DNA of 64,000 nucleotides from NCBI GenBank assembly GCA_918026815.1, contig CAKJVC010000049.1, positions 248,001 through 312,000 on the forward strand. The letters are read 5' to 3'. How positions within the stretch are numbered: position 1 is the stretch's first letter; each line of letters begins with the position of its first letter. Made by a program: the position numbers and the translations under genes. Below, in pieces: positions 50,011-58,888 of this stretch. Source of the DNA: Chalara sp. BL73. Lineage: Eukaryota > Ascomycota > Leotiomycetes > Helotiales. The notes beneath the pieces were generated by a model. The model saw only the letters and a program-made list of their open reading frames with translations, did not search any database and was not told where the DNA came from.

Positions 50011-52456
50011 AAAACGTTTAAAAGTTTAAAAAAAAAAACTAAGTATTCGAAGTAGTTGTATCGAGTACGAAACGCCGTTTTTTACTTATCGCTTTTTTTA
50101 ATACGTATTTTGTAGTAAGCATTAGTAAAATTTATTTTTGTGAATCGTTTTAAACAATAAAGCTTATTCAGCGTTTTACTAATTAAAAGCAACAGTGTTT
50201 TATTTTTAATCGTAACTTTATTCAATTTTCTGTAGTTTACGTATAGCTTAAAAAAACCGTTTTTTTTGAGTACGAATAAAATCGGCGCTTTTGCAAAACT
50301 AGTAAATCGGCGGATTTATTTTTTTAATAAAAAAGATTCGAAATATTTTTTTAGTATTGTTAATTTTTTTTTTGAAAACGAGTAAACGAAGCTTTACAGC
50401 AGTACTGTTTTCGGCTCGAAGTTAATTTAGTGCTTTATCGAATAATGCTTTAGTAAAATATTTGCGAAAACGTCGTTGAACATATTAGCATAGTTTGTAT
50501 GCTTAAAAAAAAGCAATACTAGGCTTTTTTTTACTCGCTGTAAAACTAAACAATAAATTACTTAGCTTTTGCTAGCTTTGCGAAAGTTTTTAACGCTAAA
50601 TACTTTAATTTGAAACGTTTTAAAAAAGTATTGCTAGTTTTTCGTAAAAAAACGTATAACTAAATCGATTTGCTTTAGCCAAAAGTACTTTAATATAAAA
50701 AAAACGTTTAGTATATTAAAATCGCACGCTACGAAATCGTGTCGGTAAAGTTTTGTAGTATTTTCGAAATTAGTAATTGCTAGCTCGATATTGTTAATTT
50801 CGTAAATAACAACTTTTTTTTTTTTTACTGTAGCTAGTTAAAACTAAGCGTTTTTCGATTTTTAATTATACTGTATAACTAAAAACTGTTTTATACAGCT
50901 TTGTTTCGTACTGCTGTCGATAAGCGCTTATATTTTTTTCGTTTTTTTTTCGGCACTAAATACTTGTACCGAAATAATTATTCGTTTTTTTTCTGCGTTT
51001 TTGCTCGTTTTTTTTAGCAAAAAAAATATTAAAAACAAGCTTTTTCGTTTTTTTGCTTAAACTCTGAGCAATTAGTAAAAATATAACTTTTTTTTTTGTA
51101 ATTGTAGCATTTTATATTAAAGTATTTAAAAAATAAATAACTTTTTTTACTGTACTGATAGTATCGAATAATGCTACGTTTACTTTTCGTGCCGGTACTA
51201 ATAAAAGTACAATTCGCTTTATTTAAAGCGCTTTTTGTATTTTTTTAAATATTTTCTGTTGCAAAACGTTAAGCCGGCGTTTTTAATTCGGCCGTAAACG
51301 CAGAAGCATCGGCGCTTTTCCGCGAGTTTTTCGTAGCTTTTTTACTTGAGCTACTAGAATTGCTAATAATTTTTTTTGCGCTTTTTATTTTTCGAGCTAA
51401 AAATATTAGCGCTTTTCGACTTTTAGAAAAATCTTTATAGCGCAATATACTTGTTTTCAAGTTATTTTTAAATTTTCCGAATAGCGTACGTTGACAGTGC
51501 GTATTATTTACGATTTTTAGCTTTTTTTCGAGCGTTTTTAAGTGTATTGCAAAAGCTTTTACCGACTAGTTTTTCTGCTGTTTAGCGTTTTTTAGCTTGC
51601 TAGCTGCGTTTAGTTCTCGATTGTTTTTATTCGTAAAGCAATTATAAAAAAAAGCTACAAACTTTTTTTATGTAGTATTGCCGACTTTTACTTTCGACTT
51701 ATAGCCGTTTTACTTTCGTTTCGTTATTATATCGAAAGCGAAAACACAATAGTTTATTTTTTGCGTATTATTAAAAAAGTAGTAATTTTCGTTTGTTTTG
51801 AAACAGCGTTTCGCAGTTAACACAAAAAACTGCACTTTTAATAAAGTTTTCTTTTTGAAATTAAGTAGATTTTTAAGTTTTAGTACCGGTTGCTGAAAAA
51901 ATAGCTAGCGCTCAGGCTTTTTTTTAAACTTTGTTTTGTTCGAAAGCGTTTTACCGGTATGCCGGCAACGTTTTGTTTTGGTTTTTTTTTCGGCTAGTTT
52001 TTAGCTTTTTTCGAAATTATTCAAGCTACGCAACTGCTTTTTTAAAATCTTTTTTTGTTTTTTGACTTTTTTAAGTTTTTTAGCAGCGTTGCTTGTTTTC
52101 GTAAGTTTTTGCTTTTTGCGTTGCTTCGCTTAACGTATTTTTTTTTAAAGCTTTGTTACAATAAATAGCTTGCGAGCTAATGTATTTTGTGTGTTTATAA
52201 CAACGTCGTTTTTTTGCCGTTTTTAAAACGTTTCGTTTTCGATTTCTTCCGAGTGTTGACTTTTTTCTGATTTTCTGCGCACACGAGTTGTACTAGGTAA
52301 GTCAAAACTCAGGTTTTTTGTAAAGGACCGAGTAATAAGTCAACGAACTGTAAAAGCAGATCCAGCTGCTTTTTTTTTCTTTTTCGACACTATAGCGTTT
52401 TGAGTGCAATACTTTTCTGACTCGTGCCGAACTACACTTCGTAAAAAAGATTAAAA

Positions 52457-52659
52457 TATAAAGTGCTGAAGTAGAGTAGCACAAGTCAACTGCAATTGAT
52501 ACAAAGACTAATTTTTACTTTTTTTACTACGTTCCGAGTCCTTTACTTATACCCTCCGAACCCTTGGCGACTCCCTACGTGCCTATACATGCCAAGCCTC
52601 AGTGTCTTTACCGAGCCCCTCTCAGTGCCCCTTAGCACGTGACATCCTGGCGCCTGACA
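52457..52659 (-). repeat. 5' LTR of the Gypsy element
   Basis: 203 bp, TGTCAGGCGCC start on the minus strand, ending TATA where the 3' copy has TACA. CACGTGA at 52636-52642. Confidence 0.9.
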
Positions 52660-52664
52660 CGTAC

Positions 52665-52855
52665 AGTAAAAAGTTCTCGAGTAACTTTTAGCTGAAATAA
52701 AATAAAAGCTGAAATAAAGCCGAAAAGTTGTTTACTACAACTTAAATTGCTTTTTAAAAAAAAACAGCTTTAAAAAAAATTTAAAAAAAAAGTAGAATAA
52801 CCGATTTTTTTTTTGTTTGTCAAAAAAAGTAAAAAAGTCTGATATAAAAAACTAC
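52665..52855. other. AT-rich decayed DNA between Gypsy and LINE
   Basis: Short AT-rich stretch with no recognisable motif, probably the older sequence into which both elements inserted. Confidence 0.4.
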
Positions 52856-53024
52856 TATTGACTTTTAACTTGTAAAGATATACACACAACAACAATTTTC
52901 AACCCCCTCTATTTTGTTCAAAACACGTCTCCAATACTTGAAGAACTAGCTCATTAGCCTATTCCTCTCAGCAATAGCCAGCTCGACGCGTGGTGCGCGT
53001 AGAAAACGCTTTGTTGTGGTCGAT

Positions 53025-54683
53025 ATGTCGAGCGCGTCTGACCCCTTTTTGGAGGCGCCCGCCTCTAGCCCACCCCCAAGTGATGCTGTCGACATGATCG
53101 ATGTGCCTATCGAAAGCTCTAGCTTAGAGCTACCAAATCAGCCTATTTGCAACAGTGCTATTAGGCCTATCGAGCTAGAACCTAGCTCCGACCCCATTGC
53201 TAGCAATCCTTTCGCGACGGAAAACTTTTCTGCCGCATTTGCCTCAAGCATCAACTTTCACCGCCCGAATCACAACCAAAACGGCAAGCGTACGGCTTTT
53301 AGTTTTTCCGCAACCGACAATAACAACAACGCGAAACAAGCACGTTTTGCAACAACAACAACAACATCACAATCGGCACGCGAGCTAGTTCTACAAGCTC
53401 GTGATTTATTGATCCAAGCCAGCTTAGCTACGCAATCACGCGACGAGCAATCGAAGCTACTAGATTTGCTAGAGATTTTCAGGGAATACACGGAACAAGG
53501 AAAATTGCGTACGGCGTCTACAATCATCACGTCGCAAATCGCCAACCTAGAATCGGCCACGCGTCAAATTGAGACCAAAGCCAAAGCATTAGCTAAAGTA
53601 CCGATAGCTACAAGACCTGCAGCCACAGCATCTACAGCTACAGCATCCAAATCGACACCGTCGTACGCGTCGATAGCTACGGCTAGCAATATGCCTTCAA
53701 ACAAGCCTCAGGAATGGACCCTAGTTCAGCCTAGATCAAAAGCAAAAGTAGCTAATTTAGCTACTTCAAAAATTGAACTAAGCAAAACTAAGGTGCAAAG
53801 GCTAGTTTTGATCAGATTTCCAGATGCAAACAACACATTTTCGCCACTAGCATTACGGAATGCTTTCAACAACGCTTTCGCTCAAAAAGGCGTAAAAGAG
53901 CCGGTAGTTATTATTATTATTATTCCTTTTAACGTGCTGTATCAGTCGAGGACTATGTAGCACGGCTAGCGCCTAGGCGCTAGCGTTCCTATCTAGTTTA
54001 TGTACAAGCAATGGTAAGAGCCGGTAGTTAATACTATCACAAAATCACTTGGCCAAAATCTAGTAGTTACTACGACTAGCCAATTTTCGGCACAATATCT
54101 ACTCGACAAACAAGCTATTTGGCAACACCTAGTATCGTACAAACTAGCTCAAATCGACGAGCCTTGGCACAAAGTCGTGCTACACAATATCCCGACAGCC
54201 GACTTCAATACGCCTAGCGGCATGGAGCTAGTAATCGACGAAATCAAGACTTTCAATAAAGGTCTACAACCTATCGGAAAGCCGTATTGGCTGTCGTCAG
54301 CCGACAAACGGGCCAATCAACGTGCAGGATCTATCGTCGTCGCATTTGCTACAGCCGACGAAGCTAGTCGAGCTATTCGACATCGGCTATTTATCGCCGG
54401 CATCAGCGTACGCGTAGAGAAATTCTATGCTACAGCGCCGACCACGCAATGCGGCAAATGTCAGGCATTCGGGCATATCGACACACATTGCAAAAAATCA
54501 GCAAAATGCAAGCTTTGTAGCGAGGGTCACGTGACCAAGCAACATGCTTGTAATACGTGCAATACCGTCGGAGCCAAATGCATTCACTTAGTGCCGACGT
54601 GCGCCAATTGCAAAAGCAATCATACAGCTGATGATCGAACATGCGAGGTTTTTACCTCAATTAAATCGACTAAGCTAAATTAG
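53025..54683 (+). pseudogene. LINE ORF1 (gag-like), interrupted by self-insertion
   Basis: Nucleic-acid-binding ORF1 protein. It starts at ATG 53025 with a Ser/Pro-rich, then Gln/Thr/Ala-rich N-terminus, and has a central conserved region before CCHC zinc knuckles. The first knuckle, C-x2-C-x4-H-x4-C, is at 54450-54491, followed by a C-x2-C-x3-H-x5-C form and a third Cys cluster. At 53911-54015 a 105-bp fragment of the LINE's own 3' end is inserted antisense and brings a TAG at 53958-53960, so translation stops after about 312 codons. The insert plus one duplication is 120 bp, so the frame after it would otherwise be preserved. An intact copy elsewhere would be needed to supply this protein. 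Confidence 0.85.
53911..54015 (-). mobile_element. 105-bp LINE 3'-end insertion inside ORF1
   Basis: Reverse complement of the last ~105 bp of the LINE, including the palindrome (53965-53984) and a (TTA)n tail. It is flanked by AAGAGCCGGTAGTTA at 53896-53910 and 54016-54030, a 15-bp target duplication. An extremely 5'-truncated target-primed insertion. Confidence 0.93.
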
Positions 54684-54684
54684 C

Positions 54685-57600
54685 ATGATTAGTAGCAATA
54701 CTAAGGTTTTACAAGTGAACCTCAACAAAAGTGCTGCAGCTACCGAATCAGCACTTCAGCTAGCTATTGAGCTAAAAATCGATATAATAGTAGTTCAAGA
54801 ACCATGGCTAGTGCAACCAGCCGACAATGAGCTAGACTATTCGACAACACGCTCAATAGCTCATTCAGCATTTCTACAAATTTTGCCAGCCGACCTTTCA
54901 TTCCGACCTCGTACGCTAGTCTACGTAGCGAAAAGCTATCGGCCAATAGTCACTATAGCAAGCACGTCACCACGTGACTCTGACATGCTTGTAGTCGATA
55001 TTGTCGAAAAAACGTCAAAATTGCAACTTCTTAATATTTACCATGAATCAGACCAAGCTAGATTAGGGCCCAAAACGCTAGAACGGTGTTTGTATGCTAG
55101 AACGCTACAGCCAAGTACGATTTTGCTAGGCGATTTTAATACGCATCATCCTTGGTGGGATCCATTAGCAAAGCCTAGTTCAAATGCCGACGAGCTAGTC
55201 AATTGGATCGAAAATCAAGAACTAGCGCTATTGAATACGCCTGGCGAAGGCACCTTTTTTCGGCCACACTTAGCTAGAGAATCGGTACTAGATCTGACTC
55301 TAGTTTCGAGCAATTTAGCTGAACTAGTCGACGACTGGCAAATTTTGCCTGATTTAGGCTCGGATCACTACGGAATCCTTTTCACAATACGCGGAACTAG
55401 CACTAGCTCGGATTTCGACAACAATATGCAAACTAGATTCAATACGCAACTAGCTGATTGGCCTCGATTTTCCGAAGCTTTTGCTCGAGAAATCAAAAAT
55501 AGCTCAATTTTGAGCAGTTCGGCCTTAGTTCAGCTTAGTACAATTGATCAAAGTAGCTCAGCCAGCTTGGAATTGCTTCAGGATTCTAATTTGGAAATCG
55601 GACAAATCCTACAACACGCTAGCGCTAGCACTAGCTCTAGTACTAGCTCTAGTACTAGCTATTCCGATATGCTAGTTACTGATTTTTTAGATCAAGCCGC
55701 GGAATCGCTTACAACAGCTATTACTACAGCAGCAAAATTAGCGATTCCAATACAAAAAACTAGCGCTAAAGCCAAGCCTTGGTGGAATGACGAACTACGG
55801 GAATTGCGGCAAACTATGCTACAGTGCAAACGACAGTTAGCACGTGATACTACAGCACGTGATTCCAGTCAAAAACAGGAATATCTAGTAGCTCGGAATA
55901 GCTATTTTTTGGCCATCAAACGTGCAAAACGCAAGCATTGGAATCAATTTCTGGAAAAAGAGGATCCGCGATCAATTTACAAAGCTATGGCCTATACAAA
56001 GGATCGACAAACGGAAAGATTGCCGACTATATTAGGCCAAACGACGTTCCAAGGCAAAGCTAGTACGCTACGTAGCAAGCTGTTCCCTTCGCCACCCGTA
56101 GCAGCTAATCTAGCTTGGTACAATTATCGACCTAGTACTACGTGGGCATGGCCGAAACTAGCTATTTCGGAGCTTGAAAATGCATGCTCGGCAAAAATCA
56201 AAAGCAAAACGCCAGGTCCGGATTTAATCAATCAAGATATTATTCGCCAAGCTTATCGTACGGATCCGGAGCTATTTTATAGACTATTTGTTAGTCTATT
56301 GCATATCGGCTATCACCCAAAGTGCTGGAAACAAGCTACAGGTGTAATTCTCAAAAAGCACCAAAAACCGAACTACACGGATCCGACAGCATACAGAGTT
56401 ATATCGCTACTAAATTGCTTAGGCAAAATCAGCGAACGCATTCTAGCTCAGCGACTTAGCTACTTAGCGGAAACAACTAGCTTATTACACAATACGCAAA
56501 TCGGAGGTCGCTTGAAAAAATCAGCTATCGACGCGGCAATGCTATTGACAAATGAAATACAACAAAATCGACTAGCAAAACGTACTACAACAACGCTGTT
56601 TCTAGACATTAAAGGAGCATTCGATCACGTGGCCAAAAATCAACTACTAGCTATTTTGCAAAAGCTCGGCATGCCGACTAGCTTGATTTCCTGGGTGTCG
56701 TCATTTCTAGCTAATCGACAATTACGACTTTCGTTCGACAACCAACTAGAGCAATTCAGTACAATTGATACCGGCATTCCGCAAGGCAGTCCTATTTCGC
56801 CAATACTATTTTTGATCTACATACGAGACTTAGCGGCAAAGCTAGCTTCGTCGATTAAAATAGTGTCGTACATGGACGACATGTCATTGACTACGTCATC
56901 GACCAGCCTACGGAAAAATGTACGCATACTAGAACGCGAAGTAGCTAAACTAGCTGAACTAGCGAGCTTGAATGCTATTCAATTTGATTTGGCCAAAACC
57001 GAACTAATCCATTTTACGACAGCTAAACTAGCTAGTACAATTAGCTTACGACTACCTGACAACAACGTTATACAGCCAAAAAAGCTAGTACGCTGGCTAG
57101 GCATTTGGTTCGATTCAGGGCTCACATTCAAGCAACACGTCGCAATACGTACTAGTCAAGCTAGATCTAGTTTTTATCGACTAGCTAGACTAGCTAACAC
57201 GGAGCAAGGTCTTAGTCCTTTTGCTATTCGACAATTGTACCTCGCTTGCGTGACTAGCGTGGCTGACTACGGAGCGGTAATATGGTGGAAAGGCCAAGCA
57301 CAATTCAGCCGACAATTACAATCATTACAGAACCTGGCACTACGCAAAATACTAGGTGTTTTCCGAACTAGTCCAATTTGCCCTATGGAGGTCGAATCGG
57401 CATTGTATCCCGCTAGCGTACGACTCAATGCTAGCGTACGACAATATGCTATTCGAGCTTTGAAGCTTCCTCAAAATCACCCAATCAGACAAGCTACACA
57501 AACAGCTACAGCCGGCACACAGCTAGAACGCATCGCTAGTTCAGCTAGTTCAGCTAGTTCAGCTAGTTTAGCTAGTTCAGCTAGATTAGAGCACATACAA

Positions 57601-58698
57601 CACTACAAGTACGCTCCATGGAATCGCACTACGCCGTACAACGTCGAAATCAGCTCGTTGTCAAAAGAGGACGCTACTACAATGCACCAAACTAGCTTGA
57701 ATCACTTAAGCTACCTTAGTACAATTATTTACTCCGACGCGTCGATGATTCCGAGCACCGAATCGACAGGTGTAGGAATCGGCTTCATTGCGCTACAATA
57801 CGACAATCAAGGACGGCCTAGTACAATACATCGTAATATCGACAACATTGGCCAATCACAGCTAGTCTACAATGGAGAGCTAGAAGGAATCACGCAAGCT
57901 ATCGAATACGCTAGTACAATAGCACAGCCCGGCCAAAACTACAATATCTATGCCGACAACCAAGCCGCACTTCACAGGCTAAAATCAGCTGACGACAATC
58001 CCGGCCAATCACAGCAAATACGCGCTAGCGAAGCTACGCTACATGCAATAGAAAAAGGAGCTAGTATTGCACTAAAGTGGGTTCCAGGGCACACGGATAT
58101 CTATGGAAACGACCAAGCCGACAAACTAGCTAAACTAGCTACAACTATCGAACCTAGCACTACAACGACTAGCTTTGCGGTATTAGGCTGCGAAGCTAAA
58201 AAAGCTAGTATTGCGGAATGGAAAAATGTGCTAGCAAAGTACGACAGCAAGCCTAGTACAAATCCATTTACGTACAAAAAGCTATTTCCGTGGAAAATCA
58301 AGTCAAAAATACAACTACCGCGCGGAACGACTAGAGAGCTAGCCAGCTCGCTATTTCAACTAAAGCTCGGCCATGGCTATATTCGATCATATTTGCACAA
58401 GCTAGGTTATGTGACGTCTGACAAGTGTGTGTGCGGAACGAAGGAAACAGCTCAGCATTTGCTACTTAGCTGTAATGATCCTAAGCTAGTTTTAGCTAGA
58501 TCAAAGCTCAAAAACGACCTTGGAGGAAACAGGCTTACAATGGCCTTATTACTGCACACAACAATCGGCATTGAAAAGACGCTAGCGTTCCTCAAAGCGA
58601 CTAGCGTCTGTACTAGACGGAATCACCTGAATAGGCTAGAGCGGGAACAGGAGCTAGAGGAGCTAGAGGCGCTAGGGGAGCTAGAGAGAGAGGAATAG
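54685..58698 (+). CDS. LINE ORF2: endonuclease - reverse transcriptase - RNase H
   Basis: 1,337-aa replicase. The APE-type endonuclease covers about residues 1-230: VNLNKSA start, QEPWLV, GDFNTHHPWW near 150, GSDHYG near 227. The reverse transcriptase covers about 480-800: FLDIKGAFDHV near 640, TGIPQGSPISPILF, and YMDD at about 729. An Ala-Ser-Ser repeat linker follows (57530-57586). RNase H begins YSDAS near 1015 and has ELEGI, YADNQAA and GNDQADKLAK, i.e. the D-E-D-D set. A C-terminal CVCG..HLLLSC metal-binding motif is at about 1248-1263. The start codon is one base after the ORF1 stop (TAG C ATG), suggesting coupled translation. No stops or missing catalytic residues are seen, so the protein could be functional. 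Confidence 0.92.
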   Translation: MISSNTKVLQVNLNKSAAATESALQLAIELKIDIIVVQEPWLVQPADNELDYSTTRSIAHSAFLQILPADLSFRPRTLVYVAKSYRPIVTIASTSPRDSDMLVVDIVEKTSKLQLLNIYHESDQARLGPKTLERCLYARTLQPSTILLGDFNTHHPWWDPLAKPSSNADELVNWIENQELALLNTPGEGTFFRPHLARESVLDLTLVSSNLAELVDDWQILPDLGSDHYGILFTIRGTSTSSDFDNNMQTRFNTQLADWPRFSEAFAREIKNSSILSSSALVQLSTIDQSSSASLELLQDSNLEIGQILQHASASTSSSTSSSTSYSDMLVTDFLDQAAESLTTAITTAAKLAIPIQKTSAKAKPWWNDELRELRQTMLQCKRQLARDTTARDSSQKQEYLVARNSYFLAIKRAKRKHWNQFLEKEDPRSIYKAMAYTKDRQTERLPTILGQTTFQGKASTLRSKLFPSPPVAANLAWYNYRPSTTWAWPKLAISELENACSAKIKSKTPGPDLINQDIIRQAYRTDPELFYRLFVSLLHIGYHPKCWKQATGVILKKHQKPNYTDPTAYRVISLLNCLGKISERILAQRLSYLAETTSLLHNTQIGGRLKKSAIDAAMLLTNEIQQNRLAKRTTTTLFLDIKGAFDHVAKNQLLAILQKLGMPTSLISWVSSFLANRQLRLSFDNQLEQFSTIDTGIPQGSPISPILFLIYIRDLAAKLASSIKIVSYMDDMSLTTSSTSLRKNVRILEREVAKLAELASLNAIQFDLAKTELIHFTTAKLASTISLRLPDNNVIQPKKLVRWLGIWFDSGLTFKQHVAIRTSQARSSFYRLARLANTEQGLSPFAIRQLYLACVTSVADYGAVIWWKGQAQFSRQLQSLQNLALRKILGVFRTSPICPMEVESALYPASVRLNASVRQYAIRALKLPQNHPIRQATQTATAGTQLERIASSASSASSASLASSARLEHIQHYKYAPWNRTTPYNVEISSLSKEDATTMHQTSLNHLSYLSTIIYSDASMIPSTESTGVGIGFIALQYDNQGRPSTIHRNIDNIGQSQLVYNGELEGITQAIEYASTIAQPGQNYNIYADNQAALHRLKSADDNPGQSQQIRASEATLHAIEKGASIALKWVPGHTDIYGNDQADKLAKLATTIEPSTTTTSFAVLGCEAKKASIAEWKNVLAKYDSKPSTNPFTYKKLFPWKIKSKIQLPRGTTRELASSLFQLKLGHGYIRSYLHKLGYVTSDKCVCGTKETAQHLLLSCNDPKLVLARSKLKNDLGGNRLTMALLLHTTIGIEKTLAFLKATSVCTRRNHLNRLEREQELEELEALGELEREE
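57530..57586 (+). repeat. 9-bp GCTAGTTCA minisatellite, copy 1
   Basis: In-frame repeat coding Ser-Ala-Ser triplets between RT and RNase H, about five units with one Leu variant. The unit number differs in the other copies. Confidence 0.85.
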
Positions 58699-58812
58699 AC
58701 GTTCGCTACGATTTCATTTGTTTTGCTATTTGCTACAATTAGGGCTAGACCCTCAACATTCACTGGAATAGATTGACTACCACCATTGCTTGTACATAAA
58801 CTAGATAGGAAC

Positions 58813-58832
58813 GCTAGCGCCTAGGCGCTAGC
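58813..58832. repeat. Perfect 20-bp palindrome in LINE 3' UTR (copy 1)
   Basis: GCTAGCGCCTAGGCGCTAGC equals its own reverse complement. It recurs at 62132-62151, 37502-37521 and 53965-53984. In RNA it could fold as a hairpin close to the 3' end. Confidence 0.9.
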
Positions 58833-58888
58833 CGTGCTACATAGTCCTCGACTGATACAGCACGTTAAAAGGAATAATAATAATAATA

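Larger units (their letters stand above)
45811..52659 (-). mobile_element. Full-length Gypsy-type LTR retrotransposon, inactivated
   Basis: 6,849 bp with 203-bp LTRs at both ends in direct orientation and CGTAC on both sides (45806-45810 and 52660-52664). On the minus strand the order is 5' LTR (52457-52659), an undecipherable gag region, RT (about 49780-50010), RT/RNase H linker (49473-49706), integrase C-terminus (47508-47828), 3' LTR (45811-46013). No complete frame survives, and the RT catalytic Asp pair reads Asn-Asn. C-to-T and G-to-A differences dominate between the two LTRs. Confidence 0.93.

Noticed and set aside
58101..58301. 66-codon antisense frame, repeated at 61420-61620 and 38000-38227
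   Set aside because: Shadow of the RNase H region in LINE ORF2; its recurrence only reflects the element copies.
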